Shown piece after piece: positions 34,438 through 43,353 of a DNA stretch of 50,180 nucleotides. The first letter of the stretch is position 1; every line of letters starts with the position of its first letter. The translations under genes were made by a program, and so were the position numbers. The stretch lies in assembly GCA_903887485.1 (NCBI GenBank), contig CAISPV010000077.1:1-50180 (forward strand), in the 5' to 3' direction. The DNA is from an uncultured Desulfobulbaceae bacterium (GTDB lineage: Bacteria; Desulfobacterota; Desulfobulbia; Desulfobulbales; Desulfocapsaceae). The notes under the pieces were generated by a model, which was not told where the DNA came from, ran no database searches, and was given only the letters and a program-made list of their open reading frames with translations.

Positions 34438-36096
34438 TTACCTCAACGCCACAATTTTTGTTGCCCCCACGTAGTCGCGGCTTTCAAAGCCAGTCATGGT
34501 TGTCATCTTTCGGGTCAGCTCGCCGATATTCTTCAGATTTCTGATAATGGTCTGCACGTCGGCCGTGAGTTCCGCAGATTCCAGTTCTTCTTCCAGCAAC
34601 TGGGCTGTGCCGAGAGCGGCAAAGAGGGGGGAATTGATCTCATGGGCGACTGTCCCCGCTAGTTCCACCACCCCCTGCAGCTTGACCCGCTCCAGATGTT
34701 CCTGCTCCAGTTGCCGCTTGGCGGTGATATCGCGAATGATCTCGATCACAAATTCAACGTCTCCATTCTCTCCCAACATGGGTGAGGCCGTTCGTTCAAC
34801 CCAGTGTGGGCCATCAGCCTTGACCAGTTGATGTTCGTGGCTGGCGGTCTGACCCGTTGCCAGTACCTGTTCCACCGGGCAGTTCTCAGCAAGGCAATCC
34901 TGGTCCTGCCACAGGGTGTGATAGTCAGCGCCCAGAAGCTCCTGTTCCCCCTTGCCCATGGCGGCAAGAAAGACCCGATTGGCCAGCACCAGATGTCGGT
35001 TTTTGTCCACTACCAGAAGTTGTGGGCGGATGCAGTTGAGGATATTGGCAACAAATCGTTCACTCTCTTCCACTTGATTGAAAAGAAGGGTTATCTGCTG
35101 ATAGGTTCTTGCATTCTGGATGGCGGTGCCGCCGATTTCGGCGATGGTGACAGCAAAGTTGATCTCGCTGTTGGTAAAATAATGGTGGACGTCTGAGAGG
35201 ATACGGATGATGCCGATGACCTCCCCTTTGACCTTGAGAGGAACGGCCAGCAGGGATTTTATTCCCTCTTTTTCCATATCGATTTTGTAGAGCACCCGCT
35301 CGTCGCGGCTCACATCATAAATGGAGACCGGGGCGCCGGTGAGGGCAACGGCGATATTTCTTTCTCCTTCAATCTGTCCCCGGTGCTGATATTCCTCGGA
35401 GATCCCATGGGCGGCCACCAGTTCCAGATGGTTGGTCTCCGGCCGCAGCAGGCGGATAGTGCAGGCCTTGCAGCCCATACTGCGGGGCAGCCGTTCGACA
35501 ATCGTATTCAGGACTGAATCAAGATCCAGGGTGGCGTTGACCAGGGCCGAGATATTCTGCACCTCCTGCATGAAGTCAATCTGATTTTCCATTTCCTTGA
35601 ACATCCGGCCATTGGAGATGGCAATGCCCACCTGCTCGGCCAGTGCCATGGAAAAAGAGATCTCTTCCGCGGTGAAGATCCGGTTGCGTCGGGTTAGCAG
35701 TCGCAGGATGCCGATGACCGAATCCTGAAAGAGGATGGGCAGGGTGAGCACGCTCTTGATCCCCTCCTGGCTGATCAGGCCGTGTTCACTGAAATGGCTG
35801 TCCTGGTCCACATCGGTTTTGGCCACGGGATATCCCGAATTGATCATGGTCATGGTCTCGTCGGTATCAATATGGCTGCGGGAAAGGTATTCCCTGGACA
35901 GGCCGTGGGCCGCGCCCATGACAAAGGTGTTGGTCGAGGGGTCAAGCAGACGGATGGTGGCGGCGTCGATATCGAGCAGACCGGGCAGCTCCCGGACAAT
36001 GGTATCCATCACCTGCTGGTGATCGAGTACCATGCTGATCAGCTTGGTCACCTTTTGCAAGACCTTGAGATATTTCAGCTCGTTGATTGGTTTCAT
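34438..36096 (-). CDS. GAF-GAF-PAS-DHp sensor protein lacking the ATPase domain, 552 aa
   Basis: Two GAF domains (about 15-165 and 185-330), a PAS domain (about 350-470, including HLVLANRVFLAAMGKG) and a HisKA helix pair with His485 in AGTVAHEINSPLFAALG. The protein ends 67 residues after this histidine, in RDYVGATKIVALR, so no N, G1 or G2 box of a histidine kinase ATPase exists. The same ending occurs in other Desulfobacterota proteins known to me, so it is not a recent frameshift. It may be phosphorylated by a partner kinase or act as a scaffold. Last gene of the leftward cluster; weak ribosome site. Confidence 0.85.
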   Translation of the reverse strand: MKPINELKYLKVLQKVTKLISMVLDHQQVMDTIVRELPGLLDIDAATIRLLDPSTNTFVMGAAHGLSREYLSRSHIDTDETMTMINSGYPVAKTDVDQDSHFSEHGLISQEGIKSVLTLPILFQDSVIGILRLLTRRNRIFTAEEISFSMALAEQVGIAISNGRMFKEMENQIDFMQEVQNISALVNATLDLDSVLNTIVERLPRSMGCKACTIRLLRPETNHLELVAAHGISEEYQHRGQIEGERNIAVALTGAPVSIYDVSRDERVLYKIDMEKEGIKSLLAVPLKVKGEVIGIIRILSDVHHYFTNSEINFAVTIAEIGGTAIQNARTYQQITLLFNQVEESERFVANILNCIRPQLLVVDKNRHLVLANRVFLAAMGKGEQELLGADYHTLWQDQDCLAENCPVEQVLATGQTASHEHQLVKADGPHWVERTASPMLGENGDVEFVIEIIRDITAKRQLEQEHLERVKLQGVVELAGTVAHEINSPLFAALGTAQLLEEELESAELTADVQTIIRNLKNIGELTRKMTTMTGFESRDYVGATKIVALR

Positions 36097-36112
36097 TTTA
36101 AGGCCGAAGGTG

Positions 36113-36166
36113 GAAGGCTGAAGACTGAAGGTGGAAGAAAAAAACTTCAGCCTTCAGCCTTCAGTC
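36113..36166. repeat. Interlocking inverted repeats between molybdoenzyme and GAF gene
   Basis: Arm pair 1: GAAGGCTGAAG (36113-36123) with CTTCAGCCTTC (36145-36155). Arm pair 2: GACTGAAGG (36123-36131) with CCTTCAGTC (36158-36166). The pairs cross, so they cannot both form a simple hairpin. Built from a CTGAAGG unit repeated directly and inverted. Confidence 0.6.
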
Positions 36167-36175
36167 TGTTCACCT

Positions 36176-39025
36176 TTAAGCTTTCCGGATATTGGTCTTG
36201 ATATACTTCAACGGCGGTGTTCCCGTCCATTTGCAGGCCACGTTGGGCGGCATCAGGACATTGGTGTTGAATCCCTTGAACTGCGGGTATTTGGGGTCGC
36301 CTTCCAGTCCGTATTTATGGCCAAAGCCACCGGCCGCCGCCAGGACTCCCTGGCGGATATCCCAGGTGATGAAGGCCTTGGCTCTGGTCTCGCCCCAGGG
36401 CGAGGCGATCACCACCTCGTCACCGCTTGTAATCCCTAAATTCTTGGCATCGACAAAGTTGATCCATACCGGGTTGGTGCCGCACTGTTTCATCAGGGCC
36501 ACATTCCAGAAGGTGCTGGTATGCTCATGTTCCAGAACCCGGAAATAGCCGGTGATCATGGGGAACTGCTCATCCGGCTGGAGCTCCGGCCAATCCGCCC
36601 ACGGATCTTTGTAGTCGGGCAGTCCATCCACCCCGTTTTCTTCGGCCAGGGGATTCATGAAATTGTACTTGCCGGTCTTGGTGTTTCCTGAAGCGCCATA
36701 TCCGGCAGGCGGATTCATCGAGCCCCAGCTCTTGTACTTGTAGAACTCCTGTTGATTGGTGATGGAGTAGCCGGTCTTGCGCAGTTCCTCAAGGCTGATC
36801 GACTGGTTGCGCATCTGGTTTTCCATGTACTCCTCGTCACTTTTCCAGGGGAAATATTCACCAAAGCCAAGGCGTCTGGCCAGTTCCGAGAAGATGGAGA
36901 CGATGGACCGGGACTGGTACATGGGGTTGATCGCCTTCTGCCCGAGCGAGAGGAAGGCCTCGTACATCCAGTCGGAGACCACCCGGCTCTGCTCCAGATA
37001 GGTGCAGTCCGGCAGCACCACGTCGCAGAGTTCGGTGGTGTTGGACATGAAGCAGTCAATGGAACAGGTGAATTCCAGCTTTTCAATGGCGCGCCTGATG
37101 GAGGGTTCGTTGCCGCAGGACATGACCGGATTGCCGAAATAGCAGAGCAGGGCCTTGAGTTTGCCCGCGTCCACATCCTTTTCAAAATAGCCGGGGATCC
37201 AGCCGCTCCACAGATGGCCCTTGTCCAGTTTGACCTTGGCCGCATTGTTCGGGGGCTTGGGTTGGTCCTCGGCCCAGGGTGAGGCCAGTTTGATCTTGCT
37301 GACCAGCGCCGGGCCGCCGGGGGCATCAAAGCAGCCCATCAAGGCATTGAGGGCGATCAGGGCCTGAACGGCGTGCAGGGTGTTGGCGCCCTGGGAGACG
37401 CCGGTCCAGGAGTTGGCGCCGGCGGCAGGCGATGCGGCGGCAAATTCATGGGCCAGCCGTCGGATGGTCTCGGCCGAAACACCGCAGATCTCCGCCGCCC
37501 ATTCGGGAGTGCGCTCAATGCCGTTCTCTTCGCCCAGCAGACGTTTCTGAAAGGCCTCGAATCCATAGGTCCATTTTTCGACAAAGTCCTGGTTGTACAG
37601 TCCCTCCTTGACCAGCGTATGACACATGGCCATGGCCATGGCCCCGTCGGTGCCCGGTTTGATGGCGATCCATTCGGTGGCGATGGCTGCGGTCTCGCAG
37701 CGGCGGGGATCAACCACCACCAGTTTGGCCCCGTTCTTGACCGCCTGCTTGAGCAGGGTGACCTTGCGCTGGCCGGCCGAGGTGGCCAGCTCATTGATGC
37801 CAAAGAGGAGGATGAACTGGGAGTGGGCATAGTCAATCCAGGGCCGTTTCTCGCTGTAGTTTTTCTCGTTGGCCATGCGCGCCGGGTTGTCGCACATCTG
37901 GCGATGGCTGACCTTGTTGGGTGTGCCGTAGGCGGCCATCACCGCGTCATGGCACCACATGTTGAAGTCGTTGCCCTGGTGGAAACCGACCTGAACCGGA
38001 TCAATTTTTTTCAGATTCTGGACGATCCGCTCCATGGCCTCGTCCCAGCCGGCCTTGCGAAAGCGGCCGTTCTCTTTGATCAACGGGGTCTTGAGCCGAT
38101 AGGCACTGTAGGTGTTGTTGTGGGCGTTGGCCCCCTTGATGCAGAGCCTGCCGCCACCCTTGGGATCTCCGGCCAGACCCTTGCAGCCGGTGATGATGTT
38201 GTCCTTGACCTTGACCTCCTGGCCGCAGAGTCCCAGGCAGATGTAGCAGTGGGTGTTGACGCTGCGCAACTTCTCCGGCACCACGGCCCCAACGGCTATG
38301 GTGGTGTACTCCTCGCCCAGATCGAGGGTGGCGACGGCCGCCGCCATCTGTTCGAGGATGGTGACATAGGCCTGACTGGTGTTTTGTTCTGAAAGCATGG
38401 AGAACGAAAACATCCGTTCATTGAAAAGATAACTCATGGTCAGTTCGGAGAGGCCACGATAGAAGGAACTTTTGGCGGCCGAGGCGAGCACCGCACAGAA
38501 CTCCACGGTCCAGCCCATAAGGTGGTTGCGCAGGAAGGTGAACTGTTGTTGCTGACCCTCGTTTGTATGGGCCGCCCGCTCTGCCAGATAGCGCATGAAT
38601 TCGAGCTCGACGGCGATATGGTCATCGAGATCAAAATAATCGGGATTCTTGTGGACCCCGGCCTTATTCAGGGCAGCGCGGATGGCGACAACCGGTTCCT
38701 GCATGACCAGCGGTTCCCGGGTGGCGTAACAGGATTCATAGGGAAAGGCCGGATTGTTGCCGGCGTTCAAGAAAAGGTCGGCATACTCGTAGCGCAGTTC
38801 ATTGAAGACGTCTTCCGCACTTCCTGATTGGAGCCCTGAGGTCATCTTGGTAAGACCGGAGCAGAAATCCTGGATGGTGCAGATCTCTTGTAGTGCATCG
38901 ATCCGATCTAAAAAATCGCGGCTCTTCATCTGTGTTATCAGATGCAGGGGGATCTCGTCTCGATACATGGCAGAAAGAAAGTGATAGAGCTTGGCCCGGG
39001 CCAGATTTATTGCCTTAATATCCAT
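36176..39025 (-). CDS. TorD-like chaperone fused to molybdopterin oxidoreductase, 949 aa
   Basis: Residues about 1-210 resemble the TorD/DmsD/NarJ maturation chaperones (NLARAKLYHFLSAMYRDE, ELRYEYADLFLNAG, DDHIAVELEFMRYLAE). From about 255 a DMSO-reductase-family catalytic chain follows: a [4Fe-4S] site at Cys260, Cys263, Cys267 and Cys295, then Cys378 (YGTPNKVSHRQMC) as the candidate molybdenum ligand, and a C-terminal molybdopterin dinucleotide domain. No Tat signal, so it is probably cytoplasmic. Related chains include polysulfide, thiosulfate and arsenate reductases; the substrate cannot be read. GGAGG before ATG 39025. Shares an operon with kinases and a receiver. Confidence 0.85.
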   Translation of the reverse strand: MDIKAINLARAKLYHFLSAMYRDEIPLHLITQMKSRDFLDRIDALQEICTIQDFCSGLTKMTSGLQSGSAEDVFNELRYEYADLFLNAGNNPAFPYESCYATREPLVMQEPVVAIRAALNKAGVHKNPDYFDLDDHIAVELEFMRYLAERAAHTNEGQQQQFTFLRNHLMGWTVEFCAVLASAAKSSFYRGLSELTMSYLFNERMFSFSMLSEQNTSQAYVTILEQMAAAVATLDLGEEYTTIAVGAVVPEKLRSVNTHCYICLGLCGQEVKVKDNIITGCKGLAGDPKGGGRLCIKGANAHNNTYSAYRLKTPLIKENGRFRKAGWDEAMERIVQNLKKIDPVQVGFHQGNDFNMWCHDAVMAAYGTPNKVSHRQMCDNPARMANEKNYSEKRPWIDYAHSQFILLFGINELATSAGQRKVTLLKQAVKNGAKLVVVDPRRCETAAIATEWIAIKPGTDGAMAMAMCHTLVKEGLYNQDFVEKWTYGFEAFQKRLLGEENGIERTPEWAAEICGVSAETIRRLAHEFAAASPAAGANSWTGVSQGANTLHAVQALIALNALMGCFDAPGGPALVSKIKLASPWAEDQPKPPNNAAKVKLDKGHLWSGWIPGYFEKDVDAGKLKALLCYFGNPVMSCGNEPSIRRAIEKLEFTCSIDCFMSNTTELCDVVLPDCTYLEQSRVVSDWMYEAFLSLGQKAINPMYQSRSIVSIFSELARRLGFGEYFPWKSDEEYMENQMRNQSISLEELRKTGYSITNQQEFYKYKSWGSMNPPAGYGASGNTKTGKYNFMNPLAEENGVDGLPDYKDPWADWPELQPDEQFPMITGYFRVLEHEHTSTFWNVALMKQCGTNPVWINFVDAKNLGITSGDEVVIASPWGETRAKAFITWDIRQGVLAAAGGFGHKYGLEGDPKYPQFKGFNTNVLMPPNVACKWTGTPPLKYIKTNIRKA

Positions 39026-39042
39026 GGGAAAGTATCCTCCAA

Positions 39043-39429
39043 TTATACGTTGATACTGCTTTTTTTATCCTTGGCTTTCAAGACCTTTTCCACCTTCTCT
39101 TCCAGTTCTTCGCGGTCAATGGGTTTGACGCAGTATTCGTCCGCCCCGAGGCTGATGGCCTCACGGGCTGTTTCCACCGTCGGATAGCCGGTGAGCATGA
39201 TGACCCGCATCTCCGGGGCCATTGCTTTGAGCAGCCCCAGCACCTCGATGCCGCTCATCTTCTTCAGCTTGATGTCAAGGATGGCCAGATCCACCTTGTT
39301 GGTCTTGGCGTAGGCAATGGCCTCGTCCTCTTCGGTAAAGGTGTGCACATTATGACCCTTCTTGGTTAAAATCTTGCCAATGAGTACGGTCGCATCCTGG
39401 ACATCATCCAATGCTAATATTTCAGCCAT
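39043..39429 (-). CDS. Stand-alone receiver-domain response regulator, 128 aa
   Basis: Single CheY-like domain: acidic pair in ILALDDVQD, phosphoacceptor Asp in LAILDIKLKK (about residue 52), Thr in MLTGYP and Lys in CVKPID. No output domain; the tail is lysine-rich. GGAGGGTG ribosome site before ATG 39429. Between the PAS kinase and the molybdoenzyme fusion, so probably a phosphate carrier or a partner of the DHp-only protein downstream. Confidence 0.93.
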   Translation of the reverse strand: MAEILALDDVQDATVLIGKILTKKGHNVHTFTEEDEAIAYAKTNKVDLAILDIKLKKMSGIEVLGLLKAMAPEMRVIMLTGYPTVETAREAISLGADEYCVKPIDREELEEKVEKVLKAKDKKSSINV

Positions 39430-39491
39430 GATTCACCCTCCCATAAAGTTTACGTAGCCATCTATTTGATGACTTCATTTTTTTCCAGACA

Positions 39492-41060
39492 TCATTCGCG
39501 GACACTTGTTGTTTCAACCAGCGTTACCGGAATCTTGATGTGAAACGCTGCTCCCGGCATTTTTTCGCCAGACGGCCTGTCGGCAACCGGACTTTCCACC
39601 TCTATCCGTCCGCCATGGTCCTGGATGATCCCGTAGGAGACCGATAGTCCCAGGCCGGTTCCCTTGCCCACCGATTTGGTGGTGAAAAACGGGTCAAAGA
39701 TCCGGGCCTGGATCTTTTCCGGGATGCCATGGCCGGTATCCTGGAAGGTAGCCACCACTTCATGGGTGTCAGGATGATAGCGGGTGATCATGGTCAGCTC
39801 CCCTGACCCCTGTTGTTCCATGGCATGATGGGCATTGTTGACCAGATTGACAAAGACCTGCCGCAACCGTTCGGTATCGCCGACAATGAGGGGCAGATCC
39901 CGCGCAAAATCCTGTCGCACATTGATGTGGTCCATGTTCAGGGAGTGCTGGGTCACGGCAATTACATCCCTCAAGATCTCATTTATAGAGATATCTTCCC
40001 GGGCACTTTCCGATTGCCGGGAAAACTTGAGCAGATCGGCCACGATCTTCCGACAGGCCTTGGTCTGCCGTTCAATGATGGCCAGGTTTTGTCCCTGGTC
40101 GCTCTCCGGCGTAAAATCGTCCATCATTAACTGCGAGTATCCAAGGATGATTCCAAGGGGGGTGTTGATCTCATGGGCCACTCCGGCTGCCATCTGGCCT
40201 ATTGAGGCCATTTTTTCACTGGCGGCCAGTTGGACCATCATCGTTTTGATCCGGGTGAGATCCTTGACGATGCCTTCACAACCGCTGAAATGGCCGGTAT
40301 CATCATACACAGCAGTGGCGGAGAGGAGAACGTAGATACCTGTGCCATCCGTTTTGGCGAATTCCACCTCCAGATCTTCCACAAACCCCTGAGCGAGCAG
40401 GGTTTCATAGTATTTGTCCAGATCGTCTTCATCCTTGAATATATCGCGGAGATTCAGTACCGGGGCACCCTGGATGGGATAGCCAAGCATCTCAAGGCCG
40501 GCGCCATTCATGGTCAGAAGCTGGTTTGTGGCATTACTGAAATAGACCATGTCCTTGGAGTTGTTAAAAAGATTCCGAAATTTTTTTTCCGAGGCCGAGA
40601 GCTCAAGCGTTCGTTCGGCAACCATCTCTTCCAGGTGCAGGTTCATCCCCTGAAGCTGGTCGGCCGCGATTTCCAGTTGATCGTAGGCCTCTTTCAGGCT
40701 CCTGGCCTTCTTGTTAATGGCTTGGTAGCCCTCAATGCCCTTATGGTAGTAGATGGTGACGGCTGCCAAGGAGATCATGAGCAGGGTGTTGGTGCCTCCG
40801 GAAATGGGAGAGATGGCCTGCCACAACTCTTGCTTGTCAGCAAAGAGCAGGACATGTTTCAGCAGATGTCCTATGGCCCGGGAGACGGCAAAGGCGGCAA
40901 GGGTCATACAAAAGTAAAAGAGAAATCCCCAGAGAAAATTCTCCGGCTGTTTTTTGGTCAGAAGCCAGGCATAGCGCAGGGAAAGAAACGAAAAGATAAT
41001 GATGAACAGCGATCCCATCATATCGGTGACAATGGCTGGAGACAGGGGCAGGCTGGTCAT
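39492..41060 (-). CDS. Membrane PAS histidine kinase, 523 aa
   Basis: Three membrane helices (about 15-34, 42-60, 90-105) lead into a coiled coil, a PAS domain (about 157-270), DHp with His296 ([14 protein letters not shown]) and a full ATPase domain ([32 protein letters not shown]). ATG 41060 overlaps the upstream stop in ATGA, so it is translationally coupled to the membrane protein before it; an in-frame start at 41327 would lie within that gene. GGAAAAGA ribosome site. The membrane part and its partner likely sense a signal together. Confidence 0.92.
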   Translation of the reverse strand: MTSLPLSPAIVTDMMGSLFIIIFSFLSLRYAWLLTKKQPENFLWGFLFYFCMTLAAFAVSRAIGHLLKHVLLFADKQELWQAISPISGGTNTLLMISLAAVTIYYHKGIEGYQAINKKARSLKEAYDQLEIAADQLQGMNLHLEEMVAERTLELSASEKKFRNLFNNSKDMVYFSNATNQLLTMNGAGLEMLGYPIQGAPVLNLRDIFKDEDDLDKYYETLLAQGFVEDLEVEFAKTDGTGIYVLLSATAVYDDTGHFSGCEGIVKDLTRIKTMMVQLAASEKMASIGQMAAGVAHEINTPLGIILGYSQLMMDDFTPESDQGQNLAIIERQTKACRKIVADLLKFSRQSESAREDISINEILRDVIAVTQHSLNMDHINVRQDFARDLPLIVGDTERLRQVFVNLVNNAHHAMEQQGSGELTMITRYHPDTHEVVATFQDTGHGIPEKIQARIFDPFFTTKSVGKGTGLGLSVSYGIIQDHGGRIEVESPVADRPSGEKMPGAAFHIKIPVTLVETTSVRE

Positions 41061-41536
41061 TTCTTTTCCGCCGCATCTGAGGAGCGATAGAGGGAGCGCA
41101 GGCTCAGGAAGAGGAAAAACAGGGCTGGGACGCTGAGCAGGTGGTCCAGGGTGGCGCTGAAATAGATCAGTTTGATGACGGAGAGAGGCCCCGTTATTTG
41201 TGACGAAAAGTATCCTGACGGATGGATGATGTCGGAATCGGCAATGTGAAATCCCAGCCAGTGGCCGGAAAAGGCCACGAGATTCCAGAGGATCATGAGA
41301 ACGCAGAAGATCTGAAGATAGCGCCACCCCTTGCCGGGAAAGGCGTTCCGCCCCACATCCCAGAAAAGATAGCCCAAGGCTGCCGAATAAAAGAGGTGGG
41401 CCAGTTGGTGCACATAAATGCTCTCTGTGGCACCATGCGATTGTAGTGCCCAGGCCTGATCCGGGGCAAGAAGCAGGGCCAGGGGCAGGAGCAGCATGAA
41501 CGCATTGATTCTTCTGATTCTTCCAAATAGATTCAT
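41057..41536 (-). CDS. Membrane protein coupled to the PAS kinase, 159 aa
   Basis: Signal-like N-terminus (residues about 10-31, ending WALQSHG) and about four membrane helices with several histidines near helix ends (VHQLAHLFY, FSGHWLGFH, DIIHPSGYF, LDHLLSV), as in heme- or metal-binding membrane sensors. Family not recognised. Its stop shares ATGA with the kinase start, so the two are made together and may form one sensor. ATG 41536 has a poor ribosome site; residue 14 (ATG) is an alternative start. Lies about 65 bases after a candidate sigma-54 promoter start. Confidence 0.7.
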   Translation of the reverse strand: MNLFGRIRRINAFMLLLPLALLLAPDQAWALQSHGATESIYVHQLAHLFYSAALGYLFWDVGRNAFPGKGWRYLQIFCVLMILWNLVAFSGHWLGFHIADSDIIHPSGYFSSQITGPLSVIKLIYFSATLDHLLSVPALFFLFLSLRSLYRSSDAAEKK

Positions 41537-41858
41537 AGGGCCGGGGAGCAGAAAATATTTCTGTGTTGAGGTTGATGAACAGGAATCAGCTCGATGTGAC
41601 GGTAGGTACTATGCACATTGAGCGCCAGAAAAAGAAATGAGAGGAAAAAACAGAAAATGTTTTGTGATGTAGAGCTGTTATGTGTGGTCCCTGTTGGGAG
41701 TAGTCATGGTGAATAGCGTGTTTTTCTTTCAATGACCCTTTGTGGACTGCAACAAAAAAGAGACAGTGAAACATTCAGGTGTCACTTCTCTCCTGATGTG
41801 GCTGTCCCGTCAGGATGTGGAAGGAGGTGGGGGATGAATTTTTTCCCCCGGGTATCAT
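41537..41858 (-). promoter_or_regulatory. Candidate sigma-54 promoter of the sensor/molybdoenzyme operon
   Basis: On the minus strand TGGCGCT-CAAT-GTGCA (complement of 41612-41627) has GG and GC ten bases apart and matches most of the -24/-12 consensus. Transcription would begin about 41600, ahead of ATG 41536. The upstream neighbour gene encodes a sigma-54 activator. No gene is supported in these 322 bases. Confidence 0.55.
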
Positions 41859-43280
41859 TCAGGCTGTTCTAAAGATGTCGGCATCGATTTGATGACGGCG
41901 CATCAGCCGTTGAAAGGCCTGACGTTCCATGCCGCTGGCCTTGGCCGCGGCCGAGACATTGCCCTTGGAGTTCGTCAGGCAGTGCCGCAGATAGGCGCTG
42001 GTGAAGGGGCCGATCACCTCTTCCTTGGCCTGTCGATAGGGGAGCTGGTACACGCAGGCGGGAACCTGGCCTTGCGCTTCTCCCTTCCTGCCGTTGTCCT
42101 CGAAGCTGGTCAGTTCATGGGGGGTGATCTTGCGGCTGTCGGAGAGGAGGACTGCCCGGTTGATGATATTCTGCAATTGACGGACATTGCCCTTCCACTG
42201 CCGGCGCATCAGGCATTGCAGGGCCTCGGGTGTGAATTCCATCCCTTCCCGGTCATATTCCCGGGCATACTGGACCAGAAAATGCTGGGCCAGCAGGGGG
42301 ATATCGTCTTTGATCTCCGCCAGGGTGGGCAGGGTGACGGTCATCACGTTGAGGCGGTAGAAGAGATCTTCCCGGAATTCCCCCCTGGCCATCTTGGCCT
42401 CAAGGTCCTGGTTGGTGGCGGCCAGGACCCGGACATCAACCTTGATGGTCCTGGTCTGGCCCAGGGGTTGGATCTCTTTTTCCTGCAGGACACGCAGGAG
42501 TTTGGTCTGGAGTCCCAAGGGGAGATCGGCGATTTCGTCAAGGAAGATAGTGGAGCCATCCGCTTCCAGAAAGAGGCCGGTCTTGTCATGATCGGCGCCG
42601 GTGAAAGCCCCCTTGCAATAGCCAAACAGTTCACTTTCCAGGATCTGCTCAGGCAGGGCCGGACAGTTGACCGTGATCATCTTTTTGGCGGCCCGTTTGC
42701 TCATGGCATGGATGGCGCGGGCGGCCACTTCCTTGCCGGTGCCTGATTCCCCGCGAATGAGCACGGTGGCGTCGCTTTTTCCCAGCCGCGACAGGAGGTC
42801 AATGGTTCGTTGCAATGGCGGTGAATGGCCCACAAATCCGGTCAGTCCGTTTTTACTGGTCAGGCGCTGCTGGAGTTGCAGGTTTTCGCGCAGCAGGTAG
42901 GTCCGTTCCAGGGCGCGTCGGACTACCCGGCTGATCTTGTCGTTATCAAAGGGTTTCTCAAAAAAATCATAGGCGCCGTCTTTCAGGGCCTGGACGGCGA
43001 TTTCAATGGTGCCGTAGCCGGTCATGATGATGGTGCTGATGGTGGGGTCAATGGTGGTGATGGACTGCAGAAGCTGCAGGCCGTCCATGTCCGGCATGAT
43101 GATATCGGTGAGCACTACATCCGGCTCCCAGCTCCTGACCAGTTCCACGGCCTCCAGGCTTGAGGAGGTCAAGGCAACATCGCAGCCGCATTTTTTGGCC
43201 AGGACTTTTTTGAGCAGATCAAGGAGATCCTGTTCATCATCAACAATTAACAACCGCTTTGCTTTCTGTTCCTGCTGCAT
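41859..43280 (-). CDS. NtrC-family sigma-54 response regulator, 473 aa
   Basis: Receiver (LLIVDDEQD, Asp in DVVLTDIIMPDMDG, MTGYGT, EKPFDND), AAA+ domain (GESGTGKE, GYCKGAFTGADHDKTG with the intact GAFTGA loop, GSTIFLDEI) and Fis-type DNA-binding end (GNVSAAAKASGMERQAFQRL). AAGGAAA precedes ATG 43280. It stands just upstream of, and in the same direction as, the membrane sensor/kinase/molybdoenzyme operon with its candidate sigma-54 promoter, so it probably activates that operon after phosphorylation by the PAS kinase. Confidence 0.93.
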   Translation of the reverse strand: MQQEQKAKRLLIVDDEQDLLDLLKKVLAKKCGCDVALTSSSLEAVELVRSWEPDVVLTDIIMPDMDGLQLLQSITTIDPTISTIIMTGYGTIEIAVQALKDGAYDFFEKPFDNDKISRVVRRALERTYLLRENLQLQQRLTSKNGLTGFVGHSPPLQRTIDLLSRLGKSDATVLIRGESGTGKEVAARAIHAMSKRAAKKMITVNCPALPEQILESELFGYCKGAFTGADHDKTGLFLEADGSTIFLDEIADLPLGLQTKLLRVLQEKEIQPLGQTRTIKVDVRVLAATNQDLEAKMARGEFREDLFYRLNVMTVTLPTLAEIKDDIPLLAQHFLVQYAREYDREGMEFTPEALQCLMRRQWKGNVRQLQNIINRAVLLSDSRKITPHELTSFEDNGRKGEAQGQVPACVYQLPYRQAKEEVIGPFTSAYLRHCLTNSKGNVSAAAKASGMERQAFQRLMRRHQIDADIFRTA

Positions 43281-43353
43281 AATCGTTTTTTGTTTTCCTT
43301 ATTCTTGGGTATCCTGGGTCAGATGAGGTCTGCAAGTCAACTGGAGATTGGCG

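Noticed and set aside
37373-38392. Plus-strand frame (339 codons) inside the molybdoenzyme gene
   Set aside because: Antisense shadow of the conserved catalytic domain.
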